From Cladopsammia gracilis (Eukaryota; Cnidaria; Anthozoa; Scleractinia; Dendrophylliidae): a stretch of DNA of 64,000 nucleotides. This document shows, piece after piece, positions 54,463 to 64,000 of the stretch; position 1 is the first letter of the stretch, and every line of letters starts with the position of its first letter. The notes under the pieces were generated by a model. The model made no database searches, was not told where the DNA came from, and worked only from the letters and a program-made list of their open reading frames with translations. A program made the translations under genes and the position numbers. The stretch is from NCBI GenBank assembly GCA_022457155.1, contig JAJGOT010000453.1, forward strand, positions 379,001 to 443,000, in the 5' to 3' direction.

Positions 54463-54604
54463 TGTGGTGTCGTACCGTTCAAGTAAAGACAACCGTAAGT
54501 CAAACGCAACTTTGATTTATTGACTCCATGCTCGCACCGACTACAAGAGTACTAGTTCTTCTCGACCGCGTGCTCATATGATTGACAGATGTCACAACAC
54601 TACA
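54463..54604 (-). repeat. 5-prime LTR (142 bp)
   Basis: Identical to the LTR at 50067-50208 except for one base. GTCTG follows at 54605-54609. Confidence 0.95.
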
Positions 54605-55954
54605 GTCTGTATAACGTATATTTGGTTTTATAATTCAACACATTGATACACTGCCCAAATATGGTCAAAAAGTTATCGATATACGTTATGTCTACATGAC
54701 GTATAACCAGCGATGGCGGTAAATTTCGCATTTTGAAGGAAAGTGAAAATGACTGTTGGCTGCAATTTCGTGTTTTGGGGCGAAAAAGTGCGTGAACTAT
54801 TAGTTAAAAAAGGGGAAAGAAAGAAAAAAGAGAAGGAAAGAAAAGAGAAAAAGTATTGTTCACATGATTGGACAAAAAAAGCGCGAAATTTTCGCGTTGT
54901 CGCGGTCGCGGTACTGGTCGCAGTGTTTCTTGGCGTAGCTGAATGAAAACTGGTTCAAAGTTTGACCACTCGACAAGGAGTGAATGAAGGAGCACAATTT
55001 TCGTAAAATTCCTTTGGTAATCACCTCTGGAATATAATATAGGCTTGATGCTTCCTCAGAATAGTTTCTGATCTCGTCATTACGACTGTAGGAGCTAAGA
55101 AACGATTTAGCTTAAGTTTGTAAACAACGTTGATCGACTCAGCTCGTACTTCGATGTTTGAAAATTTGGTGCTGATGGAAGGGAATAAAAAGTCAAATCA
55201 ACTACAGGTATGATGTTTTAACCGTTTCTTGTATCCTTTAGCTGTGAATTTTTGTAAGACATAGTTCACGCTGCAGTTCTTTCCGACTTTTCGCCGCTAT
55301 GTTTAGGTTCGTAGCCGTGTGTTAGTTCAATTTGCTTTGATTCTGAATTGACCTTTTCAAGATACGAAACACTTGTAACTAAGACATTCTATGCCATTTT
55401 ACTGTGTTTTAATTCTGGTAGTCACTACTTTGTCCCGTTCTTTGAGTAGACGAAAGCTCTTTGTAGAAACTCTCAACTGATTGTGTACGCTAAATTAATT
55501 TTAGCTTAGCAAAAGTTTCGGCATTCGCTGTTGTTGTTTAAGAAATGGTGCAAGGCAAAATACTGTTGTTAGCCTTTTTACTTAATGAAAGGTTGTATAT
55601 CTCAATGAATTTTTTCTCGAAACTATGATTTGTTATCAATGTGTTGAATTACAAAACAGTTATAGTGTTCAAGCTTGCACAATATTGATAAAGGCGCCAC
55701 TTTCATTCATGAACTGTGTGATGTTGCAAGTTTCGCGCGGTAAAACATATGTAAGCTTTTTTTTTTTAAATAAAAGGCTTGTCGGCGATATTTTTTCTTA
55801 AAACTGTGCTTTGTTATCAATGTGTTGAATTATAAAACTATTATAGTGCTCAAGCTTACGTGATATCGCCTAATTTTAGCCGACTCGGCCTACGGCCTCG
55901 TCGGCTAAGTATTAGGCGATATCACGCGCGCTTTCGCGCTATAATAGTTAATTA

Positions 55955-56730
55955 TAGGTTACGTTGGCGCTTTTCGCGTCTGTGCAACGTATATTTGGGA
56001 AAACCTTGTTTACGTTGGCGTTTTTCTACGTCTGTGCAACGTATACTCAGCTAAAATTCGTTTACGTTGGCGCTTTCTGCGTCTGTGTAACGTATATTTG
56101 GTTTATTAGTTTACGTTGGCGCCTTTCGCGCCTGTGCAACGTTTACTTGGATAAACATTGTGTGTTTACGTTGGCGTTTTCCACGCCTGTGCAACTTATA
56201 TCTAGCTTTAATTCGTTTACGTTGGCGTTTCCCGTCTGTGTAACGTATATTTTGGTTTATTAGTTTACGTTGACGTTTTTCGCGTCTGTGCCACGTATAG
56301 TTCATTTAAACTTGTCTGCATTGGCCCCTTTCAACGTCTGTGGAATATATACCTGGACCCTTAGTTCATGCTGGCGCTTCTTGCGTCTGTGTAACGTATA
56401 TTTGGTATTTTAGTTAAGTTAGCGTTTTATAGCCCGTTCAACGTCTGACCTAGCAACGGATCTTTTACGTTGGTGCTTCTAGCGCTACGTACATTTGGCT
56501 TAAATTTATTTACGTGAGTGTTCTATAGTTCCCCCGCTTTATGCGATTTGGTTATGTTGTTGTGTGCAACGCATATTTTGGCTTTAATTAGTTTTCTTTG
56601 GCCTTCGTTAGCGTCCTATTTGGTTACAATTTTGGTTACGTCGGCATTTTTAGCGTTGGTCCAACTTCTTTTTGGTTTATTTCGTTTCGTTGGTATTTTC
56701 CTATCCCGACTTTGTAGGCATATCTACTAG
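55955..56730 (+). repeat. 51-bp minisatellite, right part
   Basis: ACGTTGGCG begins at 55961, 56012, 56064, 56113, 56168 and 56219, spacing 49-55 bp, then in increasingly altered form to about 56730. About 12-14 units. Unit content also includes CGTCTGTGCAACGTATATTTGG. Units decay with distance from 55955. Confidence 0.85.
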
Positions 56731-57665
56731 GGATTTGGCTTTTGTTTGCGCCCCAGTGTCTCTTTTTTATGCCTTCGTTTCGTCACATTATTAAATAATA
56801 TTTGCGGACATTTGTTTGATTTCTGTTTCTTCGTTTTCGCGTTTATGGACTCCTTTTAATTCACCTTTGTTTTCCCCGCGGATTTCTTTTATTTGCTATT
56901 TGCATGTTTGCGCCTTCGTTTACATTTATGCTATTCAATTTATTTTTCACACTTCCTTTTTCACACTTTGAAAGTGTTAAATAGTTAATGCCTTTACCAT
57001 GGCAAAATACCCTACGAATTGCTTTTTTTAATATTCAAAATGAATTTTTGGTTTTGTTTTCAAAACATGTTTTTGTCTGTTTGAAAAAGTGCATTCCAGG
57101 TGATGTTGCTTACAGCATTTTTACGGAAACCCAAACAAACAAACACTGTATTATAAATTATTCAGTTCAATGTTCAAGGAGTTTCAGAGTCATCGGAGCG
57201 AAGTTTGTCCCGTTTAACTGAAGGGAGCAATACTTCGGCAATGGATCACGTTTTTATGTGTTCTAATATTGTTTGCTGTAATACTATTTGTCATCCCGAA
57301 TTCTTGTTCACATTGTGCTAGTGGATTATGTGAGAGAAAAACTCTGTCGCTAAAACCCAACACGAAACACAACTATTCTTTTCATGATTTGTTTTGAAGC
57401 TTTTAACTTTTTGATCTAGGAAGAATGTTATAACATGCTGATCCTCAAAGGAGATCGAAGATTTCATCGCTTTTAGCTCTCGAACAGCCGCTTTAAACAG
57501 ATACCACGCAGCTCATTACAACCTCTAATTTCATTGGACCTGGATACATGTATCACGCAGCTCTATTGTTTTTAGGGCTAGGGTCCATTGTTGTGTTCTT
57601 TGTTATATTGTTTTCTCAGCAAATCAGAGAAGAACTTGTACGAGCTGCGTAACTGCCAATTTCAG
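56731..57665. other. No gene seen
   Basis: AT-rich. A 77-codon frame at 56988-57221 has no recognised motif. Confidence 0.4.
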
Positions 57666-57791
57666 GAAAGAAGATTCCATCCTTACAAGGGATTAATATA
57701 AACAATATCAAAGTCCAAATATATCCTCAGAAGTGGCGAGCTACTAATAAAAACTTATTTATCTTTCTTAAGGTGTACCATAAGTGCAAAG
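57666..57791 (+). CDS. Candidate internal exon, unknown gene or retroelement
   Basis: Acceptor AATTTCAG, 126 open nt (KKIPSLQGININNIKVQIYP, then QKWRATNKNLFIFLKVYHK), donor GTAAG at 57792. A diverged copy with stops is at 48006-48085. The phase does not match the exon at 48418-48513. The protein piece has no firm family. Confidence 0.3.
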
Positions 57792-57985
57792 GTAAGAAAC
57801 TGGAAAATATCAAATGAGGTCAAAAGGGTGAAAACTGATTCCTCTGAAGTATCGAAGCACTTTATATGATGTACCTAAATGTTTCTTTAGTTAAAATCAT
57901 AACTAAAAAATAACAAGAATTTAACGACTATTGTACTATTCGTAAGGTGATTCATAATTAATAATTAATTAATAAATATTTCAAA

Positions 57986-58330
57986 TTAAAATCCCTTCAG
58001 CGGTGCTTTTCTGTGACTCTGCGTTTGAATGGCAGTAGAATTCTGAAAGTAGCGGCACCTGTAACTTACGCAATTTGCAGCCCTAAGAGGCCGCAATTTA
58101 AGGACGGCTAAACTGCAATACATTAAAGCCATTTTTGCAACAGGGTCAAAATGACTGCAATATTGGATTTCGTCGTCAACACAAAAAATGCATTTGCAGC
58201 GACGGATCTGGGGGCCTCCTCCTCCCCTCCTATTTTGCAACTGTAGCAAACAATATTTGCAATTTCCACATTTTCCCGATAATTTTGAATTTTTAGTAAA
58301 ATCCAAGATGGCGGCCGTCCTGGCGGCCAT
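57986..58330 (-). pseudogene. Cys-rich frame with CXXC-like half finger
   Basis: The minus-strand frame of 114 codons includes KCGNCKYCLLQLQN and RRCKCIFC. Its beginning (ATGGCCGCC..ATCTTGGAT) is a repeated motif also seen in the TTAA MITEs. The Cys pattern resembles part of a CXXC DNA-binding finger but lacks the full eight cysteines. Likely a repeat-borne fragment. Confidence 0.3.
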
Positions 58331-58339
58331 TTAACTATT

Positions 58340-58735
58340 ATAGCCTCGTCGGCTAAGTATTAAGCGATATCACGCAAGCTTGAGCGCTATAATAGTTTTA
58401 TAATTCAACACATTGATAACAAAGCAGAGTTTGAAGAAAAAATATCGCCGACAAGCCTTTTATTTAAAAAAATAGCTTACAGATGTTTTACCGCGCGAAA
58501 CTTGCAACATCACACAGTTCATGAATGAAAGTGGCGCCTTTGTCAATATTGTGCAAGCTTGAACGCTTGAACTGTTTTATAATTCAACACATTGATAACA
58601 AATCACAGTTTCGAGAAAAAAGTCATTGAGATATACAATCTTTCATTAAGTAAAAAGGCTAACTACAATATTTTACCTCGCACCATTTCTTAAACAACAA
58701 GCAGTGAATGCCGAAACTTCACTGGAAAACTTGAA
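58340..58735. repeat. Inverted copy of the right part of the composite repeat
   Basis: The reverse complement matches about 55530-55925: TATTATAGCG end motif, TTATAATTCAACACATTGATAAC (twice), and CGCGCGAAACTTGCAACATC. It faces the copy II end across 2.4 kb. Confidence 0.8.
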
Positions 58736-58739
58736 CCAC

Positions 58740-59440
58740 TTACAGACTTCACTAAAGTTAGTTAAATCTCTGTAAAATGTCTACATTTCCTTTGTAAATT
58801 ACGAACTCTGTAAACGTGCACATTCCCAGAGATTTTGTAACTTCGTAAAAAGTCTGTAAAATACAGCATTTTTTCTGCACTAAGATCGCATAAAATATGT
58901 ATGTAATCTTGATGTTTTTCTTGTAAATTTTGTGTAAAATTTACAGAGATTTTATGCTACAACAACAAATCTCTGTAAAATCTTTCTACTTTCTCTGTAA
59001 AAATGGTACGAGAAAAAATCTCTGTAAACCAGTAAACATAAAATCTCCTTATTATCTCTGTAAAAAGTGAGTCATAAAAACTGAATGAAATGTTTGTAAA
59101 ATGTAAACAAAAAACTATACAAAATGTCACGGAAAAGTACATACAATGTTTGTAAAATGTATGTATTTTATTGCACTAAATCTATGCAAAATGTCCACAT
59201 TTTCTCTGTAAAATCAGCGTGTATAAAAGGAACGCGTTTAGAATGCATAGCATAAAATCTCACTAAAATATCTGTAAAAAGTAAACGGAACATTGCATAA
59301 AATGTTAGTAAAATGTCCACAAATTAACCACACAAATGTCACAGAGAAATTCATATAATGTCTGTAAATTTCTAAAATTTTATTGCAAATATAAATTCTT
59401 GCAAAATGTCTACATTACTCTCAATAAAATCTAGCTGTAG
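58740..59440. repeat. Degenerate TGTAAA-rich array
   Basis: More than 25 occurrences of TCTGTAAAA-type words, spaced irregularly (about 15-45 bp), mixed with CATAAAATCTC and AAATGTCTACATT words. No clean period and no frame. It is unlike any other part of the window. Confidence 0.6.
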
Positions 59441-59884
59441 AAAGAAAAATTTTGCTAGTCAAACAAAAGGATTGAACAACTTTACTGCCTTTTATTTAAT
59501 AACTCTGAAGTTCAAATAAAACTAATGGCAGCGGAATGTAAGTGTTTTAAAATGTAAGATTTTAAACACCAGTCATAAATTGTATAAAGTGAAATTAAAA
59601 GGTCTTCAGTACGGCTCAGTTCACACTTGGCACCTGAGAATTTATTATCGGGCACTTAAGTGAGCACAGGCTCTGTGTAAATGAATATTTTGTTGCTTTA
59701 GAAGCACTTGACCCTCAATCCACTGCTTTATATACCCTTCTCAAACTCATTAATAATTCACGACGAGAACACAAAGGAAATCACTACCCGTGAAGGAGGT
59801 TTTGAAATCGTTTCTTAATTTGCATAGATTTTGGCGATTTTATTCCTTCGTTTTCTCCGCATTTAACGATCAGTTTGAGAAGCT
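59441..59884. other. No gene seen
   Basis: AT-rich; nothing further could be supported. Confidence 0.4.
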
Positions 59885-60025
59885 ATATCAAACACTCGAA
59901 ACAGTGTTTCATCAGATTTCCAAACACCTTGAAGTGGTTTAAAAAAACTCGGCTGCACCTCGTTTTTCCAATCCACTTCTCGGTGTTTGGAAATCTGATG
60001 AAACACTGTTCCTCGTGTTTGATAT
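59885..60025. mobile_element. Foldback MITE, 141 bp
   Basis: Arms starting ATATCAAACAC and including TGTTTCATCAGATTTCCAAA are reverse complements over about 55 bp. The loop contains GGCTGCACCTCG. Confidence 0.8.
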
Positions 60026-60726
60026 ATTACATAACATACAATGTAACTCCCTGCTATGCTTATGTTTCAAAATGGTGTCTGATGAGTGACCAGTGGGTGA
60101 ACACAACACCATTCTGTGCCACCCAGGCACTGGTGCTTGGGCACCAAGTGTGAACATACAGTAGCTCAAGTCTTGTTATACAGTACAATCAAATTTCAAC
60201 AAAGATACATGAAGGTGTTCATTAAGATATATTTCAATGTGTTAAATCTTGATATACGATTACGTGTAAGCTGCCCAAAGAAACCAATCAAAGACAATCT
60301 CAGAGAGAAAAACTCCAAATAATGATTGTTTTAGAAGGTAAATCTAATAATTCTTTACAATAATTTTGTTCTCTAAATCTCTATAATTTAATTAAAAAAA
60401 GTGTATAACACACATAATGGTCTGATACATTGGAGATAATTCTATAAAAAAATTAAAGACATTTAATAGGACATTAAATTCATCGTTTGTACTTTCATGA
60501 AAATAGCACTACAATACTGTATAGCATTTTTAAAATAAATTCTCACTTAATATTCACTTATCTTGATTGGATTCTAAATAAATAATCACTTATAATAAAC
60601 TGTAACATTAATGTTTGTCTTAGCCTAACATGTATTATAAACTTCCTTTCAATAATATTTCCATATGTAGATTGTATTTGTCATACATATAAATTCATTA
60701 CTTTACATAACCAAGTTTCTTGGCCT

Positions 60727-61343
60727 TCAGAAAAAAACAATGCAGTAATTGATGCAGAGGATAGTGAAATCTGAAAGGAAACAAAATAATGCATGCAAGT
60801 CAGAATGTATTTTTTTTATAATTTAAATAATGAGTTGGAGACCTCCATCAAACCAACTAGTCTCACACTAGCTTTCAAAATTTTGGAAAATGTAGCCATG
60901 TCCTACACTGTACACACTGTAGGTCGAAAACCTAAGGTTTTGTGATATACAAGAGCTGGGCTTTGCTCTAGCAGTGCCTGGCGTTTCCTAGCAACTTACT
61001 TTTGCTCTGAGGCAACTAGGAAATCTATGTTTTTGCATACATTGTAAAACTCACAATGCTGGGCACCCTGGTTTTCACAGGTTCAGAGCTTTCGGTTCCC
61101 TGCAATCTTTCTCAGAGCACAGGCTTATAGAACCAGCGCTCTTGTTTTACAACCTGCCTGGTAACGGGTGACCTTGCAATACGATAAATCAGCTTTTTCA
61201 ACAAACGCATCGAAACCCTCAACCTGAATTCCCTGTTTCTAATCGCCACAAATATCAATCCCATTTATATATAAATGTGTTAACTTACTAGATTCTGTTT
61301 CAACAGCATCAGGTTGTTTGTTATCCTTGGTTTTGTCCTCAGT
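60727..61343 (-). CDS. Candidate last two exons of an unknown minus-strand gene
   Basis: Exon 61289-61343 (55 nt) lies between ATTTATAG and the donor GTAAGTT and reads TEDKTKDNKQPDAVETES. It joins in phase to 60727-60770 after CCTTTCAG, reading NFTILCINYCIVFF and a stop. A long AT-rich 3-prime-UTR-like region follows. This part of the window is free of obvious repeats. The exons are very short, so the call is uncertain. A further possible exon at about 61885-61962 does not fit the phase. Confidence 0.3.
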
Positions 61344-62327
61344 CTATAAATTATGAACCAGAAAAATAACATTTTTGACTGGCAGTATAGGGTAAGTGTT
61401 TTCACAAGGAATTAATCTATGTACAGGGAGTCATATTGGTTATCATTAAGTTAAAAAAAGTAGAGCATCATATGATGAAAATAATAAAACAAAAGCCAGA
61501 GGAATTCTGCAAACTCTAGATTAAAATACGCTGTTACTGCTCTGGTTGGAATGCCATTATCACAAATAAGACTCTGCATGTTGTCTGGTAATGTGGCAGT
61601 ACTCATTTACTCCTAATGTGCAAAGAGGCACTGCAAGGGTAAAGTTAACACTTGAACAACTTGGGAAGTAAAAACTGTTTGACCCAGGACTTCAAATATC
61701 AGCAAGTCAGTGACAAAAAGTTTCCACAAGTGAGGGCAAATGCTCAAGCTCTCAAAAATTTACAAATGAGTTTTCCTGTTTTACTTTTTTTTAAAGTGTG
61801 TTAGTTTCCCAGTGTTCCTGCTGGTAATAATGTACAATGTAGTTATTTATTCAGGGTTTAATTCACAACAACATACTTACACTGTACTTGAGTGTTGTCA
61901 TGCAAAGTGTCACTGCAATCATCATCACTACATGTACATGTATCTTCTACAGTGTACCCTGTTGTTCTGTTTTGTAATTAGAAAAAAAATATTGTTAGAA
62001 GAATAATGTCAGTTGTTTCATTGTTTACATGTAGATTAGTTTGATCAACTGAATTGTTGATAAAGTAAATTAAGGCTGACACTAAAAAAGTACCTTTTTT
62101 ATTCTTTTATGGTAGCAATTTACTTTATCAACATGACTGATAACACTAACGTTTTGTTTCACTCCCCACAATTCATTACCACAGTTTCATTTGAAACCAA
62201 CTGCTTTATATTCAATGTCTATCATAATTATACATGCAAGACATAAGACCAGTGCAATTTATGCTCCTGTACATGTACATCTATTTACACAACACAGAGT
62301 CATGCATAGTTTAAAGTCTACTCTGGG
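61344..62327. other. Possibly intronic; no gene seen
   Basis: Unique-looking DNA with ACATGTACATG words. No frame or RNA gene could be supported. Confidence 0.35.
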
Positions 62328-62331
62328 TTAA

Positions 62332-62483
62332 AAGCCCAGTATCACCCATTCGGCTTTGCGGTCGTTTGTTTTTGTTTTCAAATGACAAGCTCGCTCGTGA
62401 TTGGCTTTCGGGAATTTTCGACTGCGTTAAATTCAATCATCGAGGTATTGGGTGCGCAATGCATTTTGGGTGATACTGGGCCT
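62332..62483. mobile_element. Very short TTAA-flanked MITE, 152 bp
   Basis: 17-bp inverted ends GGCCCAGTATCACCCA (one mismatch) with TTAA on both sides (62328-62331 and 62484-62487). Internal CTCGTGATTGGCT. Likely piggyBac-type by target site; a different family from 10825 and 19361. Confidence 0.75.
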
Positions 62484-62649
62484 TTAAAAGAGAGTTGTGT
62501 GCTAATGAAACCATGACTATGGAATCTATCCTCAAAGAGACAGGTGGAGTCCATAAGCAGAAGTTAGTAATATTGATGTCTATGATGCCCACATGCACTC
62601 TTACATGCATGGGAATGTTACAAATCAAGAGGAATTCCCATGGTGATGC

Positions 62650-62697
62650 AATAATAATAATAATAAAAATAATTATAATAATAATAATAATAATAAT
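62650..62697. repeat. (AAT)n microsatellite
   Basis: About 48 bp of AAT/ATT triplets. Confidence 0.9.
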
Positions 62698-62725
62698 CAA
62701 CTTTATTTATCGAGGGTAACACCGT

Positions 62726-63644
62726 CGTCCGTTAATCTGCACCATTGTTCACGGAAAACATTATTGAATAATTTTATGGATTAAATTATTCAATGCCTGA
62801 ATATAAACAAATGAGCCACAGACAATTTATTAACTCGAGCTTCTTTAGAGGCATTGCGGATAGCAACGATCTTCGTTGGAGACTGAAGCAAAAAAGTAGT
62901 GGAAAATAGACGTCCTTGGATACAAATATCACAACAGTTTAAAAAGCATGGGACAAAAATTATATATTTGTTCTCTTTTTCAGAACATATTGGGGGCTTA
63001 TTGTAGCCTTTACCGCTTTATTGGCGATTTTTCATGTTTCTTTTTAACCAAGATTAAAGGATTTGTACATAACATTCAGGTTGTTAGTACTGCCGCCTTG
63101 ATATAATGAATTTAAAAAATATATATATCAAAAGCCACTGATTTAGCGGCAAGTTCGTCGAACAGAGGAAATATTTTTTACATAAAAGGTCGCTAAATTT
63201 GCCAACATTGATTCCCCCTTTTTTAATTGCAATCAAAGGATTTGTAAAATAACGGTAAGGGTCGTGAACGACTCCAAAAATAAGCATACACTTAAGACGT
63301 TTGATGTGGATTACCCAAACTATGGAGTCCGTCCACGAAATGATTAAGTTACTTATTGACACCTACTCTCAAGAGGTGCTGAAAAAGAGAACAAATATAT
63401 CATCTTTGTACTATGCTTTTTAAACTGTTGTGATATTTGTATCCAAGAACGTCTATTTTCCACTATTTTTTTGCTGCATAGTCTCCAACAAAGATCGTTG
63501 CTATCCGCAATGCCTCAAAAAAAGCATAGGCTCTAGTCAATAAATTGTCTGCGGCTCATTTGTTTATATTCAGGCATTGAATAATTTAATCTGTGAAATT
63601 ATTCAATAATGTTTTCCGTGAACAATAGTGCAGATTAACGGACG
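62726..63644. mobile_element. Inverted-repeat element, 919 bp, arms about 280 bp
   Basis: Ends CGTCCGTTAATCTGCACC and the complement at 63644. Both arms contain GTTTTCCGTGAACAAT, TTATTCAATGCCTGAATATA and GATACAAATATCACAACAGT-type stretches (as complements). The spacer of about 360 bp has no transposase. A non-autonomous foldback-type transposon. Confidence 0.85.
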
Positions 63645-63819
63645 CCGGCTGTAATGAACACTTGACAAAGGGCATTGTAGTTACTGTGAAAAGGTATCTA
63701 CCGCCTGTCACCACATTTGTGATGCAAACACAATAGCTATATATATATTTCTATTTTTTAAAAATGTCATTTTTTCTGCAAACGGGTTTGTATATATATA
63801 TGTATATAATTATAATTAA

Positions 63820-63992
63820 TTGGTTCAAGACTTCAGAAGTAGTTCATCGTTTTATTACTACAGCACTACTTCTGAACTTCTGAAGTCTTGAACCAATTAA
63901 TTATAATTGTCAATGCTCCTCTAAGAGTTGAGCGCTCTCTGAAATACATTCAAATCAAGTTCAAGAATTTATATGTATATATATATATATAT
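63820..63992 (-). repeat. Fragment of the hammerhead-bearing (TA)n element
   Basis: On the minus strand: (TA)n, ATAAATTCTTGA, GAGCGCTCAACT, GAGGAGCATTGAC, then an inverted repeat around TTCAGAAGTAG with AATAAAACGATGA. These match 3725-3830 in order. The ribozyme core itself is lost: the match stops around the predicted cleavage site. Confidence 0.6.
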
Positions 63993-64000
63993 ACTTTGAC

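Larger units (their letters stand above)
50067..54604 (-). mobile_element. Ty3/gypsy LTR retrotransposon, young insertion
   Basis: Complete element of 4538 bp on the minus strand, with 142-bp LTRs that begin TG and end CA, a 5-bp target duplication GTCTG (50062-50066 and 54605-54609), a polypurine tract next to the 3-prime LTR, a candidate primer-binding site next to the 5-prime LTR, and gag-pol between. The LTRs differ at one base by eye, so the insertion is recent on an evolutionary scale. A single in-frame stop separates gag from pol. Confidence 0.95.
48815..55947. mobile_element. Composite repeat with hairpin ends, copy II
   Basis: Same ends and segment order as 2514-7341: TTAGCGGAGC plus a hairpin (GCCAGGCC-GAA-GGCCTGGC) at the left, (TA)n in the middle, and the nested palindrome at the right. 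It is inserted into the 51-bp minisatellite. A Ty3/gypsy element of 4.5 kb lies at its centre; without that, this copy would be about 2.6 kb and compact. Confidence 0.6.

Noticed and set aside
55860..56305. Repetitive frames reading TLAF and WRFSR
   Set aside because: They are translations of the 51-bp minisatellite.
61885..61962. Possible exon on the minus strand (DTCTCSDDDCSDT reading)
   Set aside because: Splice signals are present, but its exit phase gives a stop at once when joined to 61289-61343.

Overview
This window looks like intron- and transposon-rich nuclear DNA of a metazoan, most likely an anthozoan cnidarian such as a reef coral. That is an inference: it rests on spliced genes with GT-AG introns, poly(A) signals, an intronless class A GPCR, LINEs with a 2A-like/PHD leader, a short-LTR Ty3/gypsy element and many TTAA-flanked MITEs. 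No rRNA marker or other gene fixes the species. Nothing prokaryotic or CRISPR-like is present.

Host genes are few. On the minus strand there are two paralogous spliced genes for small, probably secreted proteins. One is complete with four exons (34100-40469, 177 aa). The other is partial with three visible exons (9504-12775). They share exon order and splice phases (1, then 0), a 107-nt exon of identical length, and three similar segments that suggest a beta-trefoil, cytokine-like fold. A decayed extra copy of the last exon lies at 7915-8148. A single-exon GPCR of 325 aa sits at 46190-47167 (+). Smaller exon-like pieces are at 256-518, 10703-11780 (split by a MITE), 17505-17690, 20095-20330, 48418-48513, 57666-57791 and 60727-61343.

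Most of the rest is mobile or repetitive DNA. 1-1640 is duplicated in order at 19240-25020. 2514-7341 is a composite repeat with hairpin-bearing ends, a 12-bp flanking duplication, several (TA)n tracts and a cluster of three hammerhead-ribozyme folds. 13081-16690 is a broken CR1/L2-like LINE. 27930-32170 is a pogo/Tigger-like element holding an inverted L1/Tx1-like LINE and three MITEs. 32947-33921 is a MuDR-like element with a 9-bp target duplication. 42751-45339 is a very large inverted repeat with a SINE at its centre. 48815-55947 is a second copy of the composite repeat; it splits a 51-bp minisatellite and carries a young Ty3/gypsy element with 142-bp LTRs. 58740-59440 is a degenerate TGTAAA-rich array. 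62332-63644 holds two more inverted-repeat elements.

The least ordinary signals are the hammerhead ribozymes inside a (TA)n-bounded inverted repeat, the beta-trefoil-like gene pair whose introns have each collected a different transposon, a reading frame split cleanly by a TTAA MITE, the hairpin-ended composite repeat, and the minisatellite that becomes more diverged towards both ends.
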